Assembly: GCA_937625935.1 (NCBI GenBank)
Contig: OW569365.1
Coordinates: 434,001-498,000 of the forward strand
DNA length: 64,000 nt
Direction: 5' to 3'
Origin: Tetramitus jugosus
Taxonomy: Eukaryota; Heterolobosea; Eutetramitea; Acrasida; Vahlkampfiidae
Both the position numbers and the translations under genes were made by a program. Shown piece after piece: positions 22,213 to 32,636 of the stretch (the stretch's first letter is position 1; every line of letters begins with the position of its first letter). The notes under the pieces were generated by a model. That model saw only the letters and a program-made list of their open reading frames with translations. It was not told the origin of the DNA and ran no database searches.

Positions 22213-23567
22213 TTAGAACGCAGGACCTTGTGCCTTCTTTCTGTTGGCCAATCCGGTAGACAGATTGAACAACATGGCATCCAAGAGACCACTCACAGTA
22301 AACACACCACCCACAATTGCACAAATGCTCACCAAAAAGTGAGTAAAGCTTCTGTTTTGTTCCTTGATGTGTACCATGATTGGACTCAAATCATAAATGA
22401 AAAAGATTCCAGGTACAACATTTGGATGGTGGGCATTCTTTGGTCTCGTGTGCTGAGTCACAGAGTACTGATTCGACACAATCTGTTCACCATTGGCAAA
22501 CTCATAAATCGTTGGCACCACCTTGACAAAGTATTGATAGAGAGCTGAGCCTTCAGCCACCACTTTGACCGTATCGTCCAACGGATTCGTAATACCAGGA
22601 TAGTATTCACCAAATCCCAATGAGTGAATCACATGAGTCGTGTTGAAATGTTCCAACTCGAACGGTGTGTAATCATGAATGTGCGTGTGTGCTCTCTGGA
22701 ATGTTTTTCCCGGTGTAAAATGAAAATTACCAGCCACCTTGTTGACAGAAAAGTGCCCGTGCAGGTTGCATCCCTCCTGTTTGGCATACTTTACCTTTCT
22801 CTCCAAAATCTCAGCATAGCACTGTTCAATGTCATCAGTCGGAGTAAATGCCCAACCCTTCTTACGATAGGCTTCTCTCACTTCATCACAATTTCGGCAA
22901 CATTGACCAGGTGTAATCTCTGCACCGTAGCATGGACCACAATAGTTTGGATCCGCCAATTTTTTTGCCTTTTCAATCTTTTCAGTCTGTGTGGGATCAA
23001 TGTTGATTGCATCCTTTTCTTCCTTGTGTTCCTCTAGTGGTGCACCACTGAGAGACAATCGTTGCTTATAAACTGTGTGTGCAATGTTCAATTGATAGTC
23101 TCCACTCACATCCATCAAATCCAAATTGAGAGCTAACCATCATCATCATCATCACATATGTATGTTTGTATTTTTTTGTTGTTGTTGTTTGTCGTTCATC
23201 GTATGATTAAAGGAAAAAAAAAAGCAGAGTGAGCAAAGCAACATCATCTTGAAAAAGTGAAACAAGTGTCTCTCTCATATGAGAGAGACAGATGATCCAT
23301 CTATAGATAATATACAATATACGTACCATCACAGCTAATTGCAGGAAAAGTAATGTTCAGATAGATGGGAATGGTTTGAGTGTGAGACGTGTCGACATAC
23401 AACTCATCCATTCTCTCTACACTCGTATAGAGCATAAATTCACTGACTACTAATACAAATACAACAATGATGGCAATGATGGAGATGGCTCCTCCAGTCA
23501 ATGTTCTCACACGAAAATCATCCAATGTTTTTGGATAAATGTCAAGTGACTTGAAATTGTTGAGCAT
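22213..23567 (-). CDS. ERGIC3: ERGIC3/Erv46, ER-Golgi cargo receptor, two exons
   Basis: Exon 1 is 23327-23567 and exon 2 is 22213-23132, with a 194-nt intron (GTACGT...GTTAG). The product is 386 residues against about 383 for the animal protein. The start is the ATG giving MLNNFKSLDIYPKTLDDFRV, matching the family N-terminus; the frame extends further only from a TTG. A transmembrane helix follows at residues 20-45. The lumenal domain has LMDVSGDYQL, the cysteine cluster CGPCYGAE...CCRNCDEVR and QEGCNLHGHFSVNKVAGNFH. A second helix (FLVSICAIVGGVFTVSGLLD) lies before the short cytosolic tail. Erv46 works with Erv41 in COPII/COPI vesicles to recycle ER proteins. The join at CD-ALNLDLMDV confirms the splice. 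Confidence 0.95.
23267..23290. repeat. 24-bp perfect palindrome in the ERGIC3 intron
   Basis: The sequence TGTCTCTCTCAT followed directly by ATGAGAGAGACA is self-complementary without a loop. It lies inside the intron 23133-23326, about 40 bases from the donor. Confidence 0.8.
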
Positions 23568-23829
23568 GATTGATGATGTTGATGATGATGTTGATTCAAA
23601 AAACAAACTCTTAGATAGATGAGATCAACTAATTAGTCAAGAAAATGGATTTTTTTTTTGTGATTGAGCAATTTTTTTGGCCGCGGTTTTGATTTTTGGA
23701 CGCGTGTTGTTCATTGAAGATGACAAAAACTCCGGCTATTTGAGGGCTTTTTCACATGCTGAGATCTCTTGCTCAGAATTTATCCTTTATTCACACAGCA
23801 ACAACAACGAATAACACAATAACGACACA

Positions 23830-24939
23830 ATGACAAGCGGCAACAATCAACAAAGGTTGTTCATTGTTGATTACAAGAGTCTAATTGCTGGTGTCATTAG
23901 TGGTGGTACCTCCAATCTCATTCTGCATCCACTGGATTCCATTAAAACAAGGATTCAAGCTGCAGGCAGAGGACAAAAAGCTTCTGCAAGGTCTCACATT
24001 GGTCTATGGAACACTGTTTTATTCACTCGTGACTTGTTGAAAAATGAAGGTGGTTGGCGCGTGCTCTATCAAGGCCTGGGAAGCTCCGTGTTTGGCGCGA
24101 GCGCCTCCTGGGGACTCTATTTCCTCATTTACAATAGCTCGAAAAATTATTTTCTGTCCAGAGGTGAGCTTTCATCTGATTCTGGGTCTGATTCTTCAGT
24201 TGCAGTTGGAGCGACAAGTGTCAAAAAACAGGGTCATGATCTTCCGACGAGCTTGTTGTTGGCTTCCAGTCTCAATGCAGGTGTCATTACGACGTTGATT
24301 ACTCATCCGATATGGTTAGTGAAGACAAGGCTTCAATTGCAGCAGAGAATGGCACCACCCAGTGTGACTTCTGTTGCAGCAGAGAGTATCAATGGAGGTG
24401 GTGCTAGCAATGCGGTGAGATACAAGGGAACAGTAGATGGATTGATTAAGATTGCAACACAAGAAGGTTTGACCAAGGGATTATATATGGGATTGATGCC
24501 ATCAATGTTCTTGATTAGTCATGGCGTTATTCACTTTGTACTCTATGATTCGATGAAATATTTGTATTTTAAGAAAAAGTCGAGTGAGAATGGTGAGGAG
24601 GATCAGAGATTGAACTCTGTAGAATCATTTATCATGGCTGGAGCTTCGAAATCAGTTGCTGCTCTCTGCACCTATCCATTCCAAGTGATCAAAACAAGAA
24701 TGCAGGACTCGCGAAACAGCGCCAATGCAGCACTGAGTGGCAATCAGCCTAATTTTGTGCGGTATAATAGTATGTCGGATGCTGTAATCAAAATGTACAG
24801 AACAGAAGGAATGTCTTCATTCTTTAGAGGTATTATTCCTCATGTCATTCGTGTTACTCCTGCTGGTGCAATCACTTTTACGATATATGAATTTGTTTCC
24901 AATATTCTGTCCTCGGTAGAGAGGAAACGGGAAGTGTAA
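23830..24939 (+). CDS. SLC25A32: Mitochondrial carrier, SLC25A32/FLX1 type (folate or FAD)
   Basis: The protein has 369 residues with three carrier repeats. The signatures have the atypical residues of the SLC25A32/pyrimidine/NAD subgroup: PLDSIKTRIQ, PIWLVKTRLQ (Trp instead of an acidic residue) and PFQVIKTRMQ (Gln). Subfamily landmarks are SWGLYFLIYNSSK after the first repeat, SHGVIHFVLYDSMK after the second, and RVTPAGAITFTIYE at the end. Members import folate or FAD across the inner mitochondrial membrane; which one applies here cannot be read. It is longer than the animal protein because of Ser/Ala-rich loops. It starts at a clean ATG and is divergent from ERGIC3. Confidence 0.88.
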   Translation: MTSGNNQQRLFIVDYKSLIAGVISGGTSNLILHPLDSIKTRIQAAGRGQKASARSHIGLWNTVLFTRDLLKNEGGWRVLYQGLGSSVFGASASWGLYFLIYNSSKNYFLSRGELSSDSGSDSSVAVGATSVKKQGHDLPTSLLLASSLNAGVITTLITHPIWLVKTRLQLQQRMAPPSVTSVAAESINGGGASNAVRYKGTVDGLIKIATQEGLTKGLYMGLMPSMFLISHGVIHFVLYDSMKYLYFKKKSSENGEEDQRLNSVESFIMAGASKSVAALCTYPFQVIKTRMQDSRNSANAALSGNQPNFVRYNSMSDAVIKMYRTEGMSSFFRGIIPHVIRVTPAGAITFTIYEFVSNILSSVERKREV

Positions 24940-25050
24940 CAATGAATGCCATGTATGTGGATTCAATAGTATCACAACGAAATACTAATTTATTTTGGGT
25001 GGCAAACGCGCTGTCTCATTCTCAGCTCTCTTATTGGTGCGATTCAATGT

Positions 25051-26980
25051 TCAATTGTAGCGCCAGAGGAACATTGCTCCTTCGGAGCCCACACTAGCAA
25101 TAAATCTCGAGTCTGGAGAGAACTTAACTTTCGTTATATTGCCACTGTGACCTGCACCCATTTTCTCAATCTCACCCATGTCATAATGCCACAAGTTTAC
25201 GTACTTATCATAACCGCCTGTGACAAAGTATTGTCCATCGGGTGACATATCAAGGGCAAAAATTTCATTGTGTTCTGATTCTGGCATCTCTCGAATTGCT
25301 GAGCAGTCATATGCATCCCAGTAAGTAATTTGTTTATCACTACCGCATGTGACAATCTGGCTCTCATCATTCAAGTATCTCGCCTGCTTAAAGTAAGTCT
25401 GAGCGTACATGATATTGCTTCTGACGAATCTCTCCAAGCTCCAAACAATACAGGAACCATCATCACTGGCAGTGATACACTCAGAGTTATCCTTCCTGAT
25501 ATCTATGGAATTGATAGTAGCCTTGTGTTCCTTCATGCTAGCCACAAGTGTCTGGGTGGACGGCGATATTTGCCATACTCTTACTTGTCCATCAGAACCA
25601 CCACTGACAATTCTTGACCCATCGTTTGTCATGGCAATTGCAGTCACTCCAACCAATGCCCCTGATATCTTCTTTAGTCCTGTGATTTTATGTGCGTCAT
25701 TAATCACATAGAGTAATTTACCGGATTGAGGTCCAAAAGCTCTGATCTTTCCATCACTCCATCCACTCACAATGCTCTTACCACTTGGACTGAAACAAAC
25801 ACAGTTACACTCCAAGTTATCTACTCGAATTCGCAAGAGTTCCTTGCATTTCACGGCATTCCATAAGCGGATATCATTCACCGAACAAGTGGCGATAATT
25901 TCACTAGTTCCGAGAGGATAAGCGATATCGTTGATTCTTTCATTATGACAAGTAGTGAGGAGAGTCGCATTGAGTTCTCGGCCAGAAACTAGATATATAA
26001 CGGATTCAGATGTTCCACACATGTAAGTGAAGGACCCAAAAGGAGCAATGCTTGTTACTCCTCCCATGAGTTTCTTACTAACAACTTTGAGCAAGTTTTG
26101 CTTGCTCAACACACAGATAGATCCATCTCCGCCACCGATAATCAGATTTCCATCATTTGTAAAAGCGATACTGAGTACACCTTTAGAGATGGGTTGCTTT
26201 GGACCTGCAAACTTGAAATTCTTTGGTCCTTGCATCTGCACACAGAGAACATCCCCACTTGTTGTTCCACAATACACATATTGATCATCTTCATCGAGAG
26301 CCAGACAAGTAATGACACGTTTCAATTGTCCCATTTTACAGTCATGTGGAATCATATTCCTGTTCTCATAATCAACCTCCCATACTCGCATCAAGTACTT
26401 TCCTCCAGTGACAATGAAACGAGGATCGCCATGGAAGAATGAAATACAATTACCCAAGTTTGGACTCACGCCTCCACAGATTGCCTTTCCAGTTTTGACA
26501 TCCCATATTGTAATATTGTTGTCATCTTGACCACCAATACTGACCAACATTTGTTCATTGTCACTGAAAGCAAGAGCTTCAACCTTCACCTTGTGCAGTG
26601 TCATTCTATGCAAGATAGTACCAGATTCATAGTCCCACAAGATCACATCAGCCTACTCCAACAAATGTGAGACTTCAATTCATATTATCTAGCAAAAGAA
26701 CACAAATGAACATTACCTTGAATCCCATATGAGTGGACTGTCCACTGGCGATATATCTTCCACTTCTTGAGATGGCAATGCAAGAAACAGGTCCATTCTC
26801 ATGCCCCCTCAAGAATTTAGTATTGAAAGAATTGTCAATTTCCTTGAGAATAATGGTGCTTCCCAATGGATAAATCATGTGCTTTCCATCAGGATGAACT
26901 TGAAGTCCGTTTGGAACAGAACCTCCAAATCCAATCACAGAGTAGATATCCAAACGCTTGGCATTGTTTCCTTGTTGCAT
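25051..26980 (-). CDS. CFAP52: Cilia- and flagella-associated protein 52 (CFAP52/WDR16), two exons
   Basis: Exon 1 is 26717-26980 and exon 2 is 25051-26652; the 64-nt intron (GTAATG...GAGTAG) is in phase 0. The product has 621 residues, essentially the length of animal CFAP52 (620). It is a double WD40 propeller. Diagnostic segments include CIAISRSGRYIASGQSTHMG, joined to ADVILWDYESG at the splice, then GQLKRVITCLALDEDDQYVY, GKSIVSGWSDGKIRAF and GAGHSGNITKVKFSPDSRFI. CFAP52 is an axonemal doublet-microtubule protein, an inner junction component in known structures. It supports the idea that this organism builds motile flagella. Confidence 0.96.
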
Positions 26981-27799
26981 TTTTCTCAGAAAAAAGTCTT
27001 AATACGAAAGCTCTCTATTTTCTTTGTTCACTGGTTAGAATTTCCCTCTTGTTCTCAAATTACTGTAGTCCTGAAATGGCGGGAAACTCGACCGGAGGGC
27101 CGCACATAAAGTGCCCAGATCATGAGCAACCTCAAACAGCAAGATCAACATGAATCATTTAATGCGATGAAAGGCGCATTCGGAGCTTATGAGAAATTCT
27201 TTCGACAGGCAATTCGATACTTCACTCAAGGCCCTTCCGTACATTGGAAAGAAATGCGTCATCTGATGTGATGGGTCTTGCAAAATTGTTTGGGATTGTA
27301 GTGAACACTCTACTTAGGCCCAAAGTGGATATGAATCGGGAACCTGCACTAGATTTCGGAGATGGCGATCAAAACAAGTGGTGGTACTTGTTCGGTGATT
27401 GGTTAATAAGACTTCAGTAACACTGTCTCCTATCTGACATCATTTTGCGAGAGAATATCAATTCGGCTCAATATCGAAAAAGCCTAATTAGTTGCCAAGC
27501 AAGAGACCAGACACGTGATGTCTGAATATTTGCCAGCCGAGAGATTCTCCAACTGGTGAGTGACGTCGGAGGATTTTATCTCCAACGACAACAATCAGCA
27601 AATTCCCGCACATCCTCCACAAATGATGCCACCACCATCCACTACAAAAATCAATTCAGACGAAATCCCAAACACCCTTTTATTTCCCCTATCTCAACAA
27701 CTCTCACCCACCACGAGCAAAATCCCAAACCAAAAAACTTCTCATTCTCAAACAACAGATTCTCATTCAATCTTCATCATATATACAAAAAAAAAAACA
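26981..27799. other. Divergent promoter region between CFAP52 and the AGC kinase
   Basis: About 820 bases between two divergent starts. No RNA gene or repeat was recognised. The last 170 bases before the kinase ATG are A-rich, as in a 5' UTR, ending in a run of A immediately upstream of the ATG. An in-frame ATG at 27623 leaves open a longer kinase N-terminus. Confidence 0.5.
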
Positions 27800-29390
27800 A
27801 TGGGTCAAAAAAACGGCAAGGGCATTCCAACTGAGAATCCAAATGCACCACACAATCACTCACAAATGACGGGAGACAATCCGTTCAATCCACAAAATAA
27901 CATTGGTATGCTCTACAATCATGATGAAAATGGCGCTAGAGTGAGTTTTGATGACTTTGATATCTTGAAGCTTGTTGGAAAAGGTATGATGATGACCACA
28001 CTTTTTTTTTTATTTGATTGTTGTTGTTGTCTTTGATTCAATTATAAACATTGAAGGAGGATGATGAGGAATGAGGAATGATGATGGATGACGGACATTC
28101 TCTTGATATATGATGAAACTGTTACATAATGTAGAGCTAACTCTTGTTATCATTATTACATCTTGTTATTGACCATAATCATGAAAACGAATCCACATAG
28201 GTAATTTTGCAAAGGTGCTACAAGTGAGGAAAAAGGACACTGGAAAAATTTATGCCATGAAAGTGTTGAACAAGAAAAAACTGGAGCAGAGTGATCAATT
28301 GGAACACATTAAAACAGAGAGGACTGTTCTTCAATACGTTGCTCATCCATTCCTAGTGCGTCTCCTGTACGCATTCCAAGACCCAGAAAAGCTCTACATG
28401 GTCATGGAGTTTGTCAATGGAGGAGAATTGTTTTTCCATTTGAAAAAAGAGAGAAGATTTGCTGAACACAGAGTCAAATTCTACAGTGCACAACTATTGT
28501 TGGCATTGAGTCATTTGCATGAACAGAATGTGGTGTTTAGAGATTTGAAACCAGAAAATGTGTTGATGGACAAGGACGGAAACATTATGTTGACTGATTT
28601 TGGATTGGCAAAGTTTATGAGTGCAGAACGAACACATACTTTTTGTGGCACACCAGAGTATTTGGCACCTGTTTGTATCGTGATCATCATTTTCACTGTG
28701 TTATTTTATTGTTGTTTTGTGTTGTTTTGTGTTGTCCTTGTTGCTTTTTGTCATTTTTTGTTGAAAGCTAAAGCTAACTGTTATTGCTTGTTGTTGTGTT
28801 TTGGTTGGTGATCATGATGAATGATAACGAAAAAAAATGATATGATTGGTGGCGATGAAATTTTGTAGGAAGTCTTGTTGCAAAAGGGTCATGGTAAGCC
28901 AGTGGACTGGTGGAGCTATGGTACACTAATCTTTGAAATGTTGGTCGGTATTCCTCCATTCTACAGTGAGAATGTTCATGAGATGTACGACAAGATTTTG
29001 TACTCTGATTTGATATTGCCTGAACAATTGATGTCACCAGAAGCAATGGATCTGTTGGCTCGATTGTTGGAACGTGATCCAAAGAGAAGATTGGGCAGCG
29101 GACCAACTGAATGGCAAGAAATCAAGAATCATCCATTCTTTGAGAGCATTGATTGGGATGCACTGTACAATAAGAAACTTACGGCTCCATTTAAGCCAAA
29201 GGTGAAGGATGAGTTGGATACGAGCTTTTTCGATGAAGAGTTCACAAAACAGAATCCATTGGACTCTTTTGACGAAGATGATCACGGTGGTAGCTACCTT
29301 GGTGAATCTGTACAAAAGGAATTTGAAGGATTTACCTATGAAGGAGAGAGCAAACTTGAAAATGTAGATAGAATCATTGAAGATGATTAA
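27800..29390 (+). CDS. AGC-family protein kinase, PKB/S6K/SGK-like, three exons
   Basis: Exons are 27800-27983, 28201-28670 and 28869-29390, with introns of 217 and 198 nt (donors GTATGA and GTTTGT). The product has 391 residues. The first splice completes the glycine loop GKGNFAKV. Further motifs are YAMKVLNKKKL, FRDLKPENV near residue 174, DFGLAK near 192, the activation-loop PDK1 site TFCGTPEYLAP near 208, and a C-terminal hydrophobic motif FEGFTY near 370. There is no PH domain. Instead the N-terminus MGQKNGKG fits the N-myristoylation pattern. The expected role is a PDK1- and TORC2-regulated growth or chemotaxis kinase at the membrane. The frame also reads upstream to an ATG at 27623, which would bury the Gly. 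The A-rich sequence directly before 27800 favours the short form. Confidence 0.9.
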
Positions 29391-29745
29391 AACCATGAAA
29401 TGTGGTTCCACAACAACAACAACCAACAATAACATGTTAATACTTAAAAAATAATAATAATAATACTCAAAATAATAATCATCCATAACTAACAAAGATA
29501 TCTATTTGCTCAGGTTCAGAATCAACCTTTGCGAGATAGTAGCATATGAATCACCTAATCACTCTTGGCCAATCATCAATCGTTGGCTCCCTTTTTATTA
29601 TTCTCCTCAGAATAAAATCATAATATTTCATCCCTGTAATGTCCTTGACAGCAATTTGTTACAATTCCTGGAATCAACCAGGTTGCGAAGAAAGTTGGTT
29701 CGTTTTTGAGAATCACAAAACAAACATCATTTCGATCAACAAAAA

Positions 29746-30690
29746 ATGGAACAACACGATCGTCCTTCTTCTCGCGTATGCTTCGTTCTGATTGCAGGAT
29801 TGCCAGCTTCACTCAAGTCATCCATAAGTCAACTGTTGCAGGACTTTTGGCTCAAAGAGAACCGGATCTGTTGTCATTACATTTGTTTTGACCAACTGTT
29901 CCATGATGAGGCACTGCGCAGCAGCTCAATGACTGAGGAGATTAGTTTTGATAACCAAGAGTGGAGAAATCAACAAAAGCAGATGCTGTTGCTGACTCAG
30001 AATCGAATCCTTTGCGAACAAAACAAGGAAACTGATCCTTCGAACGTTCGAACTGTCTTTCTTGTCGATGATAACTTTTATTACGCGAGTATGAGACATA
30101 GCTACTATGTTCTTGCGAGGGATTTACAGATATCATTCTGCACCCTCTTCTGCATCGCTGAACTTGATGATTGCATCAGAAGAAACGAGCAGAGAATAGG
30201 TGTAAATAGAGTACCAGAGCACGTCATTCACTCAATGCATCAAAAGTTTGAGTACGACTCCAAAGTGAGCTCTATTCCAACAATGAAAATTGATACAAGC
30301 GAATCGTATTTGAATAGGATGAAATGTGGTCTGAACGTTAGCTCCATAGCTCAGTTCATAGAGCAGAGCTTCCATTTCGTACCTAACAAGTGTACCAATG
30401 ATGAATCGAGTAACGTAATGGTCAGTCGTCTGGCCAATCAACAATTGCTTCACCAATTAGATTTGGCTCTTCGAAAGAGAGTCAATGATATCATGAAAAC
30501 GCTTCCCACTAACAGTGAGATTAGCGACAAGAAACAATTAATGAAGGACACTTCGATTCGGTTAAGTTCTGCCAAGAAGACGCTATATGATCAGGTCAAA
30601 TGTGGTGATATCTTAATTCCAGATGGAGTAACAGATCAAGAGTTCATTTCTCTTATGGAACAACAGTTGTTATCCAATACATTGTCTTGA
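29746..30690 (+). CDS. PSTK: L-seryl-tRNA(Sec) kinase (PSTK)
   Basis: The protein has 314 residues (animal PSTK about 350). The family motif VDDNFYYASMRHSYYVLARD is followed by the CIRRNEQR segment. PSTK phosphorylates Ser-tRNA(Sec) so that SepSecS can make selenocysteinyl-tRNA; its presence implies selenoprotein synthesis. The N-terminal P-loop reads GLPASLKSS, where the family has Gly immediately before the Lys; here Leu replaces it. The C-terminal half (SRLANQQLLHQLDLALRKRV) is the helical tRNA-binding part. The start ATG is preceded by AACAAAAA and there is no intron. No tRNA(Sec) or SECIS element was seen in the window. Confidence 0.88.
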   Translation: MEQHDRPSSRVCFVLIAGLPASLKSSISQLLQDFWLKENRICCHYICFDQLFHDEALRSSSMTEEISFDNQEWRNQQKQMLLLTQNRILCEQNKETDPSNVRTVFLVDDNFYYASMRHSYYVLARDLQISFCTLFCIAELDDCIRRNEQRIGVNRVPEHVIHSMHQKFEYDSKVSSIPTMKIDTSESYLNRMKCGLNVSSIAQFIEQSFHFVPNKCTNDESSNVMVSRLANQQLLHQLDLALRKRVNDIMKTLPTNSEISDKKQLMKDTSIRLSSAKKTLYDQVKCGDILIPDGVTDQEFISLMEQQLLSNTLS

Positions 30691-30826
30691 TAGAAAGATC
30701 ACCATTGTTTATCATATGGATCATTGTGTAGAATAACTAGTTTATCAGACGTAGGATAGTGTTTGCTTCACATGTCAAACACTTGGCAATCCTTTGCTTA
30801 ATTTACAAAGGCCACTCACCCAACCA

Positions 30827-31513
30827 TTACTTTCTGAAATTAGTGATATGCGGGAGAGAGACAGTTCGCTTAGCGGTGCCTTCGCATTGCAACCCTTCAG
30901 GCACTTCAAACACAGTGGCATCAGGAACACCTGCCTGGTAACTTGAAATCTCTAATTTGGTATCTTTTTCTGCAACAATGGCCACTGGTTGTTGATTGAA
31001 AGCATCCAAGACGATCTCGAAGTTCATTGGTTGATCCGAAAAGAATGTCAAAGTGACATTGCTGAACTTGCTGACCAATGAACCGTGAAACATTGAAAAT
31101 CCGACAAAAGAAGCAGATTTCAATGGGTTGACACTGAAAATGTTATCCATTCCGACTAGTGTGAACCCATTGCAATGTACAATATCTGCTTCATTCATTT
31201 GATAGATTTGGATTCCCTTGCCATTCTTGTAATCAACAGTAAGCTGGGAGAAGACTGAAGGAATGAACTTGCCCTCGACAGTAGGTTCCCAAGTACGGAC
31301 AGCTACTCTTTAATTCTCTTTGTCCAAGAAAACCTTGAATGGGAACTTCATCCATTGGTCTTGAATGTTAATGCTAGTAAAAACACCTGAGAGAGTTGCA
31401 CTTTGTAATAGCTTAGGTTCAAAGGGAAGCTTTGTACCTTCTGCCATCGAGGAGCAGAACACACAGAAGAGAGTTTGGAGGATCAGAACCCACTTGATAA
31501 TTTGTGGCTTCAT
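30827..31513 (-). pseudogene. Secreted LolA/ependymin-like protein gene with an in-frame TAA
   Basis: One frame runs from the ATG at 31513 to a stop at 30827, interrupted once by TAA at 31310-31312 (about 228 codons in all). The N-terminus is a signal peptide (IIKWVLILQTLFCVFCSS). After the stop the same frame continues as VAVRTWEPTVEGKFIPSVFS and ends PDATVFEVPEGLQC. The beta-rich character and the ending VF.VP...C suggest the LolA-like fold shared by ependymin-related proteins; this is a weak inference. No GT-AG intron removes the stop while keeping frame: the only nearby GT (AAG|GTTTTC) gives the wrong phase. It is a recent pseudogene, a read-through gene or a sequence error. Confidence 0.55.
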
Positions 31514-31713
31514 ATTGTCTTGATGAATACGAAAGAAGTTGATCTGATTGCTTGTGGTCAGGACAAGCTGTGGATCGCCATCAGCTTTTTATACTGCATC
31601 TCGGTCATCCAGTTGGGCAAGAGGCTGATATTCTGATAGAAACCACCAGGTTCTAATGAAAGTCAAAAGATATTTCAACCGGACAATTGAACCAATTTAC
31701 AAAATCGCCAGAC

Positions 31714-32292
31714 TTAATGTAAATAGATGAGCAAGAATCCCAGAACTGCAACACCTGTACCTAGTACGACAATGATGAATGGTCCTAGTGCATCAAACAG
31801 ATACACTCTCCGATCCAATTCTCTCAACATGGCCAAATGTCTCAACCACGAATAAAGAAAGACAATCAAACCGAACACAACAATGTAGACACCAGATATT
31901 TTCGTGACGACACCAGAGTGAGGAATAATCTGCACCAAAGCAATACCTAGAGCTACAATCGTGAGACCTGTTCGGACCCAGGCCAAGAAATTTCTTTCAA
32001 CTGACAACAAATCTTGTTGCATGCCCTTTCTTGCTTTCACAACTGTCCACTTGGGTCGAATAGCGAGGAATATCGGTTTCACATCCTTCGAATTCTTGTT
32101 CTTCTTGTCCTTGGCAAAAACTTGACTCTGATTGGAAGATTCTCTCTGTTCTGCATGAGCACTCAACTCTGTTGGAGAATGGGAGGGTGCTACGGTGTAA
32201 GACACTGGCATGAAAATGGGTTGCCCCATATCAATACTCAGCGATCTTTTTCGAACGGGCGAGGATGGTGGTGGTGGTGTAGTGGTCTGCAT
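31714..32292 (-). CDS. DUF202 domain membrane protein (VTC1-like)
   Basis: The protein has 192 residues: a polar Pro/Ser-rich N-terminal half, then a DUF202 domain from about residue 95. Its signature is LLSVERNFLAWVRTGLTIVA, followed by three predicted transmembrane helices (TIVALGIALVQIIP, IVVFGLIVFLYSW and FIIVVLGTGVAVLGFLLIYL). DUF202 occurs in the vacuolar transporter chaperone subunit VTC1 and in small bacterial membrane proteins. A role in polyphosphate or acidocalcisome membranes is possible but unproven, because no SPX or polymerase domain is present. The start is the only upstream ATG; no intron is seen. Confidence 0.8.
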   Translation of the reverse strand: MQTTTPPPPSSPVRKRSLSIDMGQPIFMPVSYTVAPSHSPTELSAHAEQRESSNQSQVFAKDKKNKNSKDVKPIFLAIRPKWTVVKARKGMQQDLLSVERNFLAWVRTGLTIVALGIALVQIIPHSGVVTKISGVYIVVFGLIVFLYSWLRHLAMLRELDRRVYLFDALGPFIIVVLGTGVAVLGFLLIYLH

Positions 32293-32636
32293 TAAGAATT
32301 GGTTTTTATGTGATGATGGTTAAAGTGAGAGAGAAGCTTATGATGATGAGATTTGTGTGGTGCTATAGTCAACAACTCTACATGCCTGTTGCTGTTGATT
32401 TATTATTTTCTGATTGCATCAATGTGTTGTGCTCTTGTATTAATTTACAGCCTTTAGTTGAGTGGACAAAATTAACTTTTTGTCAACGATTTACAACCAC
32501 ATTTTGGAAAACACAAAATGTCTTGGTCAAAGGACATTATCAAAAAGCCTTTCACCTCGCATGATCTCAGAACAAAACTTGCTCTCTTCTTCTTTTTGTT
32601 AGCTTAACCATCATCAAACAACAAAAACCCTTTTTG
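32293..32636. other. Spacer, nothing recognised
   Basis: These 344 bases lie between the SF3A2 stop and the DUF202 gene start, both on the minus strand. The sequence is AT-rich, and a short plus-strand ORF lacks family features. Confidence 0.5.

Noticed and set aside
23568..23606. Upstream start for ERGIC3 at 23606
   Set aside because: The first codon is TTG and the extra residues are translated from GATGAT repeats; the ATG at 23567 matches the family start.
30759..30941. Plus-strand ORF after PSTK
   Set aside because: Overlaps the secreted-protein gene on the other strand and lacks features.
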